Assembly (NCBI RefSeq): GCF_025152525.1
Contig: NZ_JALXXL010000011.1
Location: 1 to 64,000 of the forward strand
Length of the DNA: 64,000 bases
Origin: Corynebacterium sp. p3-SID1056
GTDB taxonomy: Bacteria; Actinomycetota; Actinomycetes; Mycobacteriales; Mycobacteriaceae
Direction of reading: 5' to 3'
The notes beneath the pieces are model-generated. The model saw only the letters and a program-made list of their open reading frames with translations. It was not told the origin of the DNA and searched no databases. Made by a program: the position numbers and the translations under genes. Below are positions 45,068-53,586 of the stretch, in pieces (position 1 is the stretch's first letter; each line of letters starts with the position of its first letter).

Positions 45068-45990
45068 CCGCCGTCATTGAGACACGCGAGTTGCAGAAGA
45101 AGTACGGCAAGCACCTCGCCGTCGATGGGATCGGCCTGCGCGTCGAACGGGGTTCGGTGTTCGGGTTGATCGGTCCGAACGGTGCGGGCAAGACGACGGT
45201 GTTGCGGATGCTGGTGGACATCATCCGCCCGACCGCTGGGGAGTTGAGCGTGCTCGGTTCCGTGCCGCGCCGTTCCGGTACGGCGCTGCGTCGTCGTATC
45301 GGCTACCTGCCGGGCGAGCTGAAGCTGTCCGAGCGCATCCGTGGCGGCACGCTCTTGCATCACCTGGCTCAGATCAGCGGTCCGGTCGAGCCGGGCACGA
45401 TCGAGGGCCTGGCAGAGCGTCTGGGTCTTGACCTGAACCGTCCTGTGAGGGCGTTGTCGAAAGGGAACCGGCAGAAGCTGGGCCTGATCCAAGCGTTCAT
45501 GCATCGGCCGGAGTTGATAATTCTCGATGAGCCGACCAGCGGCCTCGATCCGTTGGTGCAGCGCGAGTTCCTGGCGATGGTGCGCGAGGCACGCGAAGCC
45601 GGGCAGTCGGTTCTACTCAGTTCGCACATCCTGACCGAGATACAGCACTCCGCAGATGATGTGGCGGTTCTCGCCGGCGGCAGGATCGTCGCCCAGGGCG
45701 ACGTGTCCTCGCTGAGACTCTCCCGCGTCGCCCGGCTGAGCGCCGTGCTCGCAGACACCACCGCCGACGCGGCACGGGCGGCGCTCGCCACGTTGCCGAT
45801 ACTGGATGACCTCGACGCGGAAGCGACCGCCTCGGGCGATCTCGTGAGGCTCAAGGCCACCATCCGAGGCGAGGCCGACACGGTCGTGAAAGCCCTCGCG
45901 CAGTTCACCGTGCGCGACCTGACCATCGAAGAACCCGACCTCGAAGAGTCGATCCTCGACCTCTACGCGCGAACGAACGGCACCAGATGA
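45064..45990 (+). CDS. ABC-2 type exporter ATP-binding protein
   Basis: 308 residues. Walker A GPNGAGKTTVLRML, signature LSKGNRQKLGLIQAFM (the usual Gly-Gly replaced by Lys-Gly, typical of this drug-export group), Walker B LIILDEPTSGLDPLV and switch His in LLSSHILTE. A C-terminal extension of about 80 residues follows, as in DrrA-like proteins. It pairs with the permease, whose start overlaps by 4 bases. Substrate unknown; antibiotic or lipid export is the family expectation. Confidence 0.93.
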   Translation: MTAVIETRELQKKYGKHLAVDGIGLRVERGSVFGLIGPNGAGKTTVLRMLVDIIRPTAGELSVLGSVPRRSGTALRRRIGYLPGELKLSERIRGGTLLHHLAQISGPVEPGTIEGLAERLGLDLNRPVRALSKGNRQKLGLIQAFMHRPELIILDEPTSGLDPLVQREFLAMVREAREAGQSVLLSSHILTEIQHSADDVAVLAGGRIVAQGDVSSLRLSRVARLSAVLADTTADAARAALATLPILDDLDAEATASGDLVRLKATIRGEADTVVKALAQFTVRDLTIEEPDLEESILDLYARTNGTR

Positions 45991-46811
45991 CCACGGCAGC
46001 ACTGGCCCCGGTTTCCCGACCCACCGCCCCGATCTTCTCCCGGCACCTGCTCGACGGCTGGCGCGGGCAACTCGGCTGGTCGCTCGGCATCGCGGCCGTG
46101 ATCGGGATGTACCTGCCGTTGTTTCCCTCGCTGCAATCCCCGGAACTCGCGCAGTTGATCGACAGCCTGCCCGCTGAACTGGTGAGCACGCTCGGGTTCA
46201 ACCAGATCGCCAGCGGAGCAGGTTACGCGCAAGCGACGTTCTTCGGCCTGCTCGGCTTCGTGCTCGCCGCAATAGCCAGCGTCTCCTGGGGCGCGGCGTT
46301 CATCGCAGGCACGGAGGAAACCGGGCGACTCGAACTCACCCTCGCGCACGCGGTCGGACGCGCCCAGTACGCGCTCGAAAGTGCAGCGGCACTCATCGTC
46401 AAGATGCTCGCCCTCGGCGCGGTGGCATTCCTGCTGATCCTCGCAATCAACACCCCCGCAGAACTCGACCTCTCCGCCACCAACCTCCTCGCCGTAACGA
46501 TCGCCTGGACAAGTCTCGGCCTCCTCTCCGGTGTCGCCGCTCTCGCGTTCGGCGCCCTCACCGGGCGGCGATCCTGGGCGATCGGAGCCGGAGCCGGGAT
46601 CGCCGTCCTCGGCTACGGACTCGATGCCGTCGGAGGCACCAGCGAAGACTTCGCCTGGCTATCGAACCTCTCGCCCTACCACTGGGCATTCGACAACACC
46701 CCGCTCGCGGACGGCTTCGACTGGGCCGGGCTTGCGCTCCTCTGGGGTCTCTCCGCAGTCCTCATAGGTATCACCGCCTGGGCGCTGTCGCGCCGCGACA
46801 TCCTCGGGTAA
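45987..46811 (+). CDS. ABC-2 type exporter permease
   Basis: 274 residues with six membrane segments. The extracytoplasmic loop after segment 1 (PSLQSPELAQLIDSLPAELV) and the EETGRLELTLAHAVGR stretch after segment 2 are typical of the polyketide/ionophore exporter permeases found with TetR and DrrA-like ATPases in actinobacteria. The final segment ends in RRDILG, a common ending of this group. Third gene of the cargo operon. Confidence 0.88.
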   Translation: MTTAALAPVSRPTAPIFSRHLLDGWRGQLGWSLGIAAVIGMYLPLFPSLQSPELAQLIDSLPAELVSTLGFNQIASGAGYAQATFFGLLGFVLAAIASVSWGAAFIAGTEETGRLELTLAHAVGRAQYALESAAALIVKMLALGAVAFLLILAINTPAELDLSATNLLAVTIAWTSLGLLSGVAALAFGALTGRRSWAIGAGAGIAVLGYGLDAVGGTSEDFAWLSNLSPYHWAFDNTPLADGFDWAGLALLWGLSAVLIGITAWALSRRDILG

Positions 46812-46962
46812 CCCATATCCGTCGCCTGAGCAACTTTCCCCTCGCCCGCCCTGACCCCTAGCAACGTGGTGCATCTGCTGACGGGCGGCGGGTACAGCGG
46901 CGTCCTGGCGCGCGTCCTGGCGTGGGTGCTGGTGGCGCACCTCCCTTCTGGGAGGCGTCACC

Positions 46963-47304
46963 GTGGACGAGTACATCACCCCTGCCAGCGACGATACGGC
47001 GGGACCGGCTGGCCCGGCCAGCCACGGATTCGAGAGCCCCGAGGGACTACGTGCCCTGTTGATCCGCTTGCATGAAGCCGGGCCTGGGGCCTGGCGGGGT
47101 GATCGTGAGGCGGCGGAACTGATGCGATACACGGCAGTGAGGTATCGGCGGCTGGCTCGCAGATACAGGATGGATGCCTGGGAGGTCGCTTCGATGGCGT
47201 TCAGGGTCATGCTCGCCCCCTCGACGCGGAACGCGGGGAATCCGTGGGCTGTTGTCACTCGCGCCGTGCAGATCACGTGTATCGCGGAGGCTCGTGCTTC
47301 CTAA
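46963..47304 (+). pseudogene. Truncated plasmid/ICE-type conserved protein
   Basis: 113 residues from GTG at 46963, with GGAGG upstream. AELMRYTAVRYRRLARRYRM, DAWEVASMAFRVML and NPWAVVTRAVQITCIAEARA resemble, from memory, a conserved protein of actinobacterial conjugative plasmids and integrative elements in which the last motif is followed by a long C-terminal domain. Here the frame stops shortly after, where the IS21-type right end begins, so it appears cut by the element end. Its presence suggests the cargo was picked up from a plasmid. Confidence 0.5.
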
Positions 47305-47349
47305 AACCCAAGCCGAACTGGACCACCTACATCAGATCAGACACACACA
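47300..47349 (-). repeat. Right end of second IS21-derived element
   Basis: On the minus strand from 47349: TGTGTGTGTC, TGTAGG, then GTCCAGTTCGGCTTGGGTTT, the inverted match of the left end. GGGGG follows at 47350..47354. Confidence 0.7.
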
Positions 47350-47354
47350 GGGGG

Positions 47355-47373
47355 AAGGGTGGCGGGGTGTTGT
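47355..47373 (+). terminator. Right half of split glnK terminator
   Basis: GGTGGCGGGG at 47358..47367 followed by TGTTGT, complementary to 43834..43843. See the left half. Confidence 0.7.
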
Positions 47374-47516
47374 AGGGCTGCCTCAGGCGGTAGAATGGGC
47401 TTAGCGTCGTGGGGGCGCGTGTGTGGCTGCGGCGGCGTTGCTGCGGCCCGTGGGGCGGGGCAAAACACCTAAACAGAAGAGTCTTTAGCGTAGGTTAAAG
47501 CGTAGGTGGCTGAAAA

Positions 47517-47556
47517 TGTAAAAATCCCCCAACCTGTCTGTGCAGGTCAGGGGATT
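47517..47556 (-). terminator. Terminator of tRNA-His
   Basis: Stem AATCCCC / GGGGATT with inner CCTG / CAGG, followed on the minus strand by TTTTTA. It lies just 3' of the tRNA. Confidence 0.85.
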
Positions 47557-47562
47557 ATTTGG

Positions 47563-47636
47563 GGTGGCTGACGGGACTCGAACCCGCGACACCCAGGATC
47601 ACAACCTGGTGCTCTACCAGCTGAACTACAGCCACC
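47563..47636 (-). tRNA. tRNA-His (GTG)
   Basis: On the minus strand: extra 5' G opposite the C discriminator, acceptor GTGGCTG / CAGCCAC, D arm TTCAGCTGGTAGAGC, anticodon GTG in loop TTGTGAT, T arm GGTTCGAGTCC. The G(-1):C73 pair identifies it as His. Confidence 0.97.
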
Positions 47637-47685
47637 ATCGCTGCGTTTTCAGCAGCGGGATCTACCTTAGTACGCCATCGAGGTT

Positions 47686-48315
47686 TTACAAAAACTGCTG
47701 GTAGGTGTCGGTGGCGTCGCGCTTTGCCTCCTCCGCTGCTGCGGTTTCCGGCCCCGGCGCGTCCACGAACACGGCGCGGCGGTAGTAGTCCAGTTCCCTA
47801 ATCGACTCGACGATATCGGCCAGGGCGCGGTGCGCCATACCCTTGTCGGGTTGGTTGAAATAGGCGCGGGGGAACCAGCGGCGGGTGAGTTCCTTGACGG
47901 TGGAGACGTCGATCATGCGGTAGTGCAGCGCAGCATCCAGCCGGGGCATGTGCGCGCGAATGAAAGCGCGGTCGGTGGCGATCGAGTTACCCGCCAAAGG
48001 AGCCGGGTGCGCCGGGTCGCAGTGTGTGTTCAGCAGCGCAAGCACCGCATCCTCGGCCTCCTGCACGGTCATCGCAGACGCCTTGATCTCGTCGAGCAGC
48101 CCGTTGTCGGTGTGCATCTTGGTGACAAAGTCGTCCATTTCGGCCAGCTCTTCTTCGTTCGCGCCGACGACGATGTCCAGGCCCTCATCGAGGATGTTGA
48201 GCTCCGCGTCGGTGACGAGTGCGGCGACCTCGACGATCACGTGGCGCTTGGGGTCCAGGCCCGTCATCTCCAGATCGATCCAGACGATGCGGTTGTCTTT
48301 GGCCTGAATTTCCAC
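47686..48315 (-). CDS. orn: Oligoribonuclease
   Basis: 209 residues. DEDDh exonuclease that degrades 2- to 5-base RNAs and pGpG-type dinucleotides. Exo I motif [10 protein letters not shown], exo [18 protein letters not shown], exo [17 protein letters not shown] with the catalytic His region are intact. I chose GTG at 48315 ([12 protein letters not shown]); the frame upstream overlaps cmrA. In M. tuberculosis orn is likewise close to the mycolate reductase gene. Confidence 0.96.
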   Translation of the reverse strand: MEIQAKDNRIVWIDLEMTGLDPKRHVIVEVAALVTDAELNILDEGLDIVVGANEEELAEMDDFVTKMHTDNGLLDEIKASAMTVQEAEDAVLALLNTHCDPAHPAPLAGNSIATDRAFIRAHMPRLDAALHYRMIDVSTVKELTRRWFPRAYFNQPDKGMAHRALADIVESIRELDYYRRAVFVDAPGPETAAAEEAKRDATDTYQQFL

Positions 48316-48317
48316 AG

Positions 48318-49124
48318 CTATTCTTCTCCCATCTTTGCGTAAAAGCTGCCCACCAGCGGGGCGATCACGCCGCGCGGGCCGTAGGTCGAGACCACATCCA
48401 TGGCCTTCGACAGCGGGCCGGGTACGACGCGACGCTTGTTCGTCCGCATTGCCCGCAGCGTATCGCGCGAGCAAGACTCGTAGGTGGTCCAGAGGAAGTC
48501 CGGCACCACCTTATCCACAATGGATTGCTCTTCTTCGGGCACGTAGGCTTCGCGCACCGGGCCGGGGGCAAGCAGAGTGCAGTGTACGCCGGTGTCTTTG
48601 AGCTCGAAGTGCAGCGCCTCGGTAAAAGCGTTGACTCCGGCCTTTGTAAACACGTATGTCGCGTTGTTTGGGATGGGGATGTTGCCTGCAGCGGAGCCAA
48701 CGTTGCACAGCGCGCCCTCGCCGCGCGGCACCATCTGATCAAGCACGGCCTTGGTGATGCGGAAGACCGCGGTGGCGTTGAGATTGAACTGGTTCGTCTC
48801 GTACTCCCAGTCCTGCCGCATAAAGGGGCCGAAGCTGGCAATGCCCGCGGAGTTGATGCACAGTGTGATCTTGCGGGTCGCGATGTGCGCGAGCAGCGCG
48901 TCGACGTCGCGGTGTTTGGCCAGGTCGGCCGCGAAGACCTCGACGTTGACGCCGTGGGCTTGGCTCAGCTCGCGGGCCAGCGTCATGAGTACGTTTTCGC
49001 GCCGGGCGACGAGGATGAGGTTGTAGCCGGCGGCGGCGAGATCGCGAGCCATCGCCGCGCCAATGCCCTGCGATGCACCGGTCACCAGGGCATAGGAGTC
49101 AATTTCGGGGGCTGGAAAAGTCAT
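48318..49124 (-). CDS. cmrA: SDR oxidoreductase, mycolate reductase CmrA-like
   Basis: 268 residues. Short-chain dehydrogenase with NADPH site [17 protein letters not shown], Asn in CINSAGIAS, Ser in [10 protein letters not shown] and the catalytic YVFTK. Its place directly before orn matches C. glutamicum cmrA and M. tuberculosis Rv2509, which reduce the 3-keto group in the last step of mycolic acid synthesis. The assignment rests on synteny plus family; other SDR substrates remain possible. The gene supports a mycolate-bearing host. Confidence 0.85.
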   Translation of the reverse strand: MTFPAPEIDSYALVTGASQGIGAAMARDLAAAGYNLILVARRENVLMTLARELSQAHGVNVEVFAADLAKHRDVDALLAHIATRKITLCINSAGIASFGPFMRQDWEYETNQFNLNATAVFRITKAVLDQMVPRGEGALCNVGSAAGNIPIPNNATYVFTKAGVNAFTEALHFELKDTGVHCTLLAPGPVREAYVPEEEQSIVDKVVPDFLWTTYESCSRDTLRAMRTNKRRVVPGPLSKAMDVVSTYGPRGVIAPLVGSFYAKMGEE

Positions 49125-49143
49125 GGTTTACAGGGTACCTGGG

Positions 49144-49470
49144 CTATTGCTTCTCGACGCCTACTTCACCCCTCGCCAGCGTCTCCAGCGCGTCGATATG
49201 CGCCAAGAATGCTGCCCGCCCCTCCCTGGTGAGCGTGACCCACACCGTGTCCTTGTCTCGTGTGGAGCCGTACTCGCGGAAGCGGGTGACGTAGCCGGCC
49301 TCTTCTAAGGCGGAGAGTTGTTTGGAGAGCGTGGCGTCGGAAAGCTGCGTGGCGTCGCGAAGCGTGCTGAAGCGCATCTCGTAGTGCACTTCGCCTTCGT
49401 AGGCGCCGGCAGCGTTGAGCGCCGCGCAGATTTTTAGGCGGTTGATGGGGTGAATTACGGGGTTAGTCAT
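49144..49470 (-). CDS. Winged-helix transcriptional regulator (HTH_27/MarR-like)
   Basis: 108 residues. HPINRLKICAALNAAG at the start, recognition region LSDATLSKQLSALEEAGYVT, wing with STRDKDTVWVTLTREGRAAF. Such small regulators typically pair with a membrane protein gene; here the start overlaps the upstream membrane protein gene by 8 bases. It probably controls its own operon. Ligand unknown. Confidence 0.88.
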   Translation of the reverse strand: MTNPVIHPINRLKICAALNAAGAYEGEVHYEMRFSTLRDATQLSDATLSKQLSALEEAGYVTRFREYGSTRDKDTVWVTLTREGRAAFLAHIDALETLARGEVGVEKQ

Positions 49471-49891
49471 GGTACTTGTTCCAGGTCAGGCCGTATGCGG
49501 CGATGAGCCCCACGGTGAAGAGCACGGACATGACAATGATCGCTGTGGTGCCGGCGGATTGCGCGAGCATCATCACTGGGTAGGCGACGAGCGGGGCGAT
49601 CGCGGCCTTCCAATTGAGCTTCGGGTCCTCGCGCACTTCCTGCTTCACGGCGGTGCGTACGCTGCGTTTTGCAGAGAACTCGATCCACAACATGCCCGCA
49701 ACGCCAGCAAGTAGGATCAGTAGGCCCCACGCGCTTCCCAGCAAGGCGAGGAGCATTCCCGCGCCGAAGCAGACGCTGACCACGGTGATGCGCAGCCACG
49801 GCACGGGCTGCGATCTGGCGGTCGCGCGGGCCTCGGTTTCTCGGACAGCGGCGAGCGCTTCGCGTGCCTCGGCGGACTGCATGTTTTCCAT
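49463..49891 (-). CDS. Small membrane protein of a regulator operon
   Basis: 142 residues with four membrane segments in two pairs (WLRITVVSVCFGAGMLLALL and AWGLLILLAGVAGMLW; later AAIAPLVAYPVMML and IIVMSVLFTVGLIAAYGL). A charged N-terminus rich in Ala/Glu/Arg precedes them. No known domain recognised. Paired with the winged-helix gene. ATG at 49891; a nearby ATG (codon 4) is also possible. Confidence 0.78.
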   Translation of the reverse strand: MENMQSAEAREALAAVRETEARATARSQPVPWLRITVVSVCFGAGMLLALLGSAWGLLILLAGVAGMLWIEFSAKRSVRTAVKQEVREDPKLNWKAAIAPLVAYPVMMLAQSAGTTAIIVMSVLFTVGLIAAYGLTWNKYHD

Positions 49892-49942
49892 AGTGGAAAG
49901 TATAAGGGCTGCGCGATAGTTTTGCCGCGGTAGAATTGTGCC

Positions 49943-50491
49943 ATGCTCGACCGCGACGAACTCATCTTCAGTCAGACCAAAGCGCTAGGTACGGACGAAT
50001 TTGAAATCACCGACGCTGCAGGCACGCTCGTCGGTACCGCGCGCCAGACGCTGAAACTTAGTGATCTGTTTTCCAGTTCGCGGGGAACCGAAGTGCGGGA
50101 TGCGCAGGGCAATCTTGTGCTTGGGGTGACTGACCCGGTCAACTGGCTGCACGATTCTTACGAGGTCCGGCTCGCCGATCCCGACCTGCCGCTCGCCACC
50201 CTGCGCACCCGTTTCGCCTGGCTGCGCACGAAGCTGAGCCTCGAAATAGCCGGCTTTCCCGAGGTGGAAGTTGATGGCAAGCTTATGGCTCTCGATTTCA
50301 CGCTGACCAGTATGGGCCGCGAGATCGCGCGCATCACCGCCGAATATTCAGGGATGGGCCGGATGATGATGGGCAAGACCACGTATCGGATCACTTTCGC
50401 CCCCGGGCTCGACGAGCGTCAGCACGCCGCGATCCTCGGCTCTGCCGTCGCGCTCGACATGCTGCGGCGCAAGCGGCGCAACAGTTCTTAG
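49943..50491 (+). CDS. LURP-one-related/scramblase-like protein
   Basis: 182 residues, probably soluble. Beta-rich with a Tubby-like pattern: TDEFEITDAAGTLVGTARQ, TEVRDAQGNLVLGVTDP, MGREIARITAEYSGMGR. It resembles LURP1-related or phospholipid-scramblase-related proteins common in actinobacteria, whose function is unknown. It is divergent from the membrane protein gene. Confidence 0.65.
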   Translation: MLDRDELIFSQTKALGTDEFEITDAAGTLVGTARQTLKLSDLFSSSRGTEVRDAQGNLVLGVTDPVNWLHDSYEVRLADPDLPLATLRTRFAWLRTKLSLEIAGFPEVEVDGKLMALDFTLTSMGREIARITAEYSGMGRMMMGKTTYRITFAPGLDERQHAAILGSAVALDMLRRKRRNSS

Positions 50492-50511
50492 GTGACCCTA
50501 AGAGAAAGAGC

Positions 50512-50585
50512 GCCCCCAGCAGGACTCGAACCCGCGACCAGCCGGGTAGAAACCGGATGCTCTAATCCACTGAGCTATGGGGGCA
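50512..50585 (-). tRNA. tRNA-Arg (TCT)
   Basis: On the minus strand: acceptor GCCCCCA / TGGGGGC, D arm CTCAGTGGATTAGAGC, anticodon loop TTTCTAC giving TCT, T arm GGTTCGAGTCC. CCA is not encoded. Confidence 0.95.
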
Positions 50586-50675
50586 TGCTGCACAAGCTTT
50601 GTGTGCTTCGCAGCCCGCTCATTGTAGCGCATGGCCAGTTAGGCACCCCAATCAATCGAAAGTAGGGTAGGGGGC

Positions 50676-52670
50676 ATGTCTGAAGTGGGAGTTCGCAAGC
50701 GAGCCGTGAAGTCGGCCTGGCCGGTGTATGTCACCGCATTTCTTCTCGCCGCCCTGATTGCCGGGGCGGTGGCGCAGTCCTTTTCTGGTGCGTCACTTGC
50801 CTCGCTGGGCATCCCAGATCCCGGTGCGCTCACGACCGCAGGGCTGCCGGCTTTGCGAGGTGTGGTCTGGTTGCTTGCGGCGCTCTCCGCTGGGTCGTTT
50901 ATGTTGTCCGCCTGGCTAGTGCCACCAAGCATGCCGGGCGATGCGAATGCGGATTTAAACGGCGCGCGCCTGACTGTCGACGGTGTGATCGCCTCGCGCA
51001 CGGGTGGCTGGGCGCAGCTTGGCATGGCACTGATCTCGCTTGTGATGATGCCGCTCGTGCTTTCCGACGTCTCCGGCCAGCCCTTGGTCGATGTCTTTTT
51101 CCAGCTCAGCGCGTGGTCGGTGGCGCTGGAGCAGGTGGCCGAGGCGAAGGTGTGGCTCATTACTGCTGGGCTTTCCATGGCGGTCGGCGCGAGCGCGCTG
51201 TTCGCCCGGAGCTGGTTCTCCCAGGTAGCCCTATTTTTCGGGGCGTTGTGTACCATCATGCCGCTGGCGTTGACCGGGCACTCTGCTTCCGGTGGTAGCC
51301 ACGACTTTGGTACGAACTCGTTGATCTGGCACTTGGTGTTCATGCTGCTTTGGGTTGGTGGGCTGATGGCGCTTGTCGCGCACGGTCGCAGGCTGGGACC
51401 CAACCTTGCGTTGGCCGCTCGTCGTTATTCCATGGTTGCGCTCGCCGCGCTCATCGTCATGCTTGGTTCCGGCATTGTCAATGCGCTAATTCGGGTGCGC
51501 CTGGCCGACATGTTGGACTATGCCTACGGGTGGGTGCTCATTATCAAGTTTGCCGGCATTCTTGTGCTTGGCCTGATGGGGCTGGTGCACCGCCAGATCA
51601 CGCTGCCGCAGTTAGAACAGCGACCGGGTGTGTTTACTCGGTTCGCCGCGGTTGAGGTGGCAGTGATGGCGGCGATTGCCGGCCTGTCTGTGACGCTGGG
51701 GCGGACGCCGCCGCCCCCGCCCCTCGATCCAAACCTCACACCGATGCAGATCAAGCTGGGGTATAACCTTTCGGAGCCGTTGACGTGGACGAATTGGCTC
51801 ACACAGTGGCGCCCGGAGCTGCTCTTTAGTGTGATCGCTATCTGGCTTGCTGCCTACTACCTCCACCTTGTGCGTCGTGTCGACGGGTGGCGCACGACTC
51901 GGACGGCGTGGTGGCTGCTGGGGTGCGCATCGTTGGCGGTGACGATGAGCTCCGGGCTGGGAATGTACATGCCCGCTGCGTATTCCACGCACATGACAGT
52001 CCATATGATCCTGTCTATGGGGGTGCCCGTGTTCTTGGTGTTGGGGGCACCGCTGACGTTGGTGCGTGAGGCGTACCCGGCTGGCGAGTTTAATCCGCGC
52101 CTGTGGGCGGAGAGCTTCCAGCATTCGCGGTTCCTGCGAGTCGTGACATATCCACCGGTCTCGGTGGTGCAGTTCCTTGTGCTCTTTTATGTCATGTATG
52201 TCTTCCCCTCGCTGTACGCACTGATGATCTCGGAACACGCAGGCCATGTGCTCATGAACGTGGTGTTTTTGGCCTCGGGGTACTTCTACTTCTGGGAGTT
52301 GATTGGCCCCGACGAGATCCCGGCACGCCAATCGGCGAAGGTGCGCCTGGCCTGGTTGTGGGTTTCCATGCCAGTGCACCTCTTCATGGGCGTCTACCTC
52401 ATGCAGCTGAATTTCGTACTGGCGGAGGATTTCTATCGCTCGCTGTTGTTGCCATGGGTGCCGGATTTGCTCAACGACCAGAAGGTCGGTGGTGGCATCG
52501 GCTGGGCATCGGGTTCCTTCCCGCTCGTCATCGTCTTCGCGGAGCTGTTCCGTGGGTGGCTGTCGGAAGATAAGCGTGAAGCTGTCGAGTCCGATAGGCG
52601 TGCAGAAGAAACAGACGATGAGGAATGGCGCCGGTACAACGAGATGCTGGCGCAATATAACGGCAACTAG
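50676..52670 (+). CDS. CopD-CtaG fusion, copper transport and oxidase assembly
   Basis: 664 residues with about 16 membrane segments. The N-terminal half resembles the CopD copper transporter (GSHDFGTNSLIWHLVFMLLW with His, and IIKFAGILVLGLMG). The C-terminal half is the CtaG-like oxidase assembly domain (HMTVHMILSMGVPVFLVLGA, SEHAGHVLMNVVFLASGYFY). From memory the C. glutamicum homologue was named CtiP and supplies copper to cytochrome aa3. It therefore works with ctaD at 21681. The acidic C-terminal tail is cytoplasmic. Confidence 0.88.
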   Translation: MSEVGVRKRAVKSAWPVYVTAFLLAALIAGAVAQSFSGASLASLGIPDPGALTTAGLPALRGVVWLLAALSAGSFMLSAWLVPPSMPGDANADLNGARLTVDGVIASRTGGWAQLGMALISLVMMPLVLSDVSGQPLVDVFFQLSAWSVALEQVAEAKVWLITAGLSMAVGASALFARSWFSQVALFFGALCTIMPLALTGHSASGGSHDFGTNSLIWHLVFMLLWVGGLMALVAHGRRLGPNLALAARRYSMVALAALIVMLGSGIVNALIRVRLADMLDYAYGWVLIIKFAGILVLGLMGLVHRQITLPQLEQRPGVFTRFAAVEVAVMAAIAGLSVTLGRTPPPPPLDPNLTPMQIKLGYNLSEPLTWTNWLTQWRPELLFSVIAIWLAAYYLHLVRRVDGWRTTRTAWWLLGCASLAVTMSSGLGMYMPAAYSTHMTVHMILSMGVPVFLVLGAPLTLVREAYPAGEFNPRLWAESFQHSRFLRVVTYPPVSVVQFLVLFYVMYVFPSLYALMISEHAGHVLMNVVFLASGYFYFWELIGPDEIPARQSAKVRLAWLWVSMPVHLFMGVYLMQLNFVLAEDFYRSLLLPWVPDLLNDQKVGGGIGWASGSFPLVIVFAELFRGWLSEDKREAVESDRRAEETDDEEWRRYNEMLAQYNGN

Positions 52671-52813
52671 CTGGGATGATATGAATTTTTCGTAAATGCT
52701 CTTCCCTTTTCTTTAAATTCGTGTAGGCTCCATGTCGGGCGGTAGTTTCGTTTAGTGCCATCGCCCCATAGCCGCACAGCAAAAATATGCATTGAAGGAA
52801 AGGGAACTTAACC

Positions 52814-53449
52814 ATGAGCCATTTGCACACGCACCTACACGGCAACCTGATTGATAACCCGGTATTCCGTACGTTTGAAAACTCGGAGGCCGAACTGTGC
52901 AAGTTCCGGCTTGCCGCCTCGCGCCGCAGACTCATTACCCAGAAGGGCAATAATGGAAACGAGGCTGACGGGGCCTCCGGCGCAAATACCAAGGAGGTCT
53001 GGGAGGACACAGACCAGCTGTATATCGACGTGGAGTGCTGGGGGCAGCTTGCGGTCAACGTTGCGGCCTCATTGAAGAAGGGATTGCCGGTCTCGGTGTG
53101 CGGCAAGCTAGTCACGGAGACATGGGAGGTGGATTCCTCTCACCCGGAAAAAGAAAAAGAGATGCGCTCCAAGATCGTGCTGAAAGCCAGCCATGTCGCC
53201 TTTGACCTTTCGCACTACCAGGTCAGCAGCGTGCGTTCTGCGCCGATGGGCAACACGCTCAAGGGGCAGAAGCCGGTTGAGCCGAAGACGAAGTGGGACC
53301 TCATTGGGGATGAAAGTGAGCACCGCGTGAGCGCGGAGGACGCGCTCGAACAGGTGGAAAAGGCGAAAGCACGGGAGAAGGTTGCCGCGAGCGCCGGTGG
53401 GAAGCAGGAGGCAGCCGGGAAGGAGAAAGCGGACACTCCGCCTTTCTAG
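52814..53449 (+). CDS. ssb: Single-stranded DNA-binding protein (second SSB)
   Basis: 211 residues. OB-fold start HLHGNLIDNPVFRTFENSEA, with ECWGQLAVNVAASLKKGLPV and VCGKLVTETWE in the core. An acidic/Lys-rich tail ends in DTPPF, close to the DxxPF tip through which SSBs bind partner proteins. It differs from the main SSB by a charged insertion near residues 45-65 and a long tail, so it is likely a paralogue for repair or competence. The start at 52814 follows AAGGGAACTT. Confidence 0.85.
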   Translation: MSHLHTHLHGNLIDNPVFRTFENSEAELCKFRLAASRRRLITQKGNNGNEADGASGANTKEVWEDTDQLYIDVECWGQLAVNVAASLKKGLPVSVCGKLVTETWEVDSSHPEKEKEMRSKIVLKASHVAFDLSHYQVSSVRSAPMGNTLKGQKPVEPKTKWDLIGDESEHRVSAEDALEQVEKAKAREKVAASAGGKQEAAGKEKADTPPF

Positions 53450-53586
53450 GCATCGAGGAAGGGATGGTGCCCCGCCGGTGCCGACTGGATGCTGGCGGGC
53501 TGGCCATGTGCAGTCGCCGAAATGATGTACTCTGTGGAAAGCATTTGCGCAAATCTCACAGTCGATTTCACAAGAGGGGACTTCAC

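Larger units (their letters stand above)
43863..47349 (-). mobile_element. IS21-derived element carrying tetR and an ABC-2 exporter
   Basis: Ends are TGTGTTTTGTC at 43863 and, on the minus strand, TGTGTGTGTCTG at 47349. Both reach TGTAGG after the same 18 bases, and CAGTTCGGC-TGGG-TTTT units lie inside each end in inverted orientation. A 5-bp duplication GGGGG flanks it (43858..43862 and 47350..47354). Contents are the 3' part of istB, a TetR regulator, an ABC-2 ATPase and permease, and a truncated plasmid/ICE-type gene. istA is gone. The flanks rebuild the glnK terminator. Non-autonomous. The G-run makes the duplication alone weak evidence; the tips and flanks carry the call. Confidence 0.8.

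Noticed and set aside
43858..47354. GGGGG duplication dismissed as chance because of G-runs
   Set aside because: On its own it would be weak, but TG tips, matching inner repeats and the complementary terminator halves support the same borders, so the element was kept.
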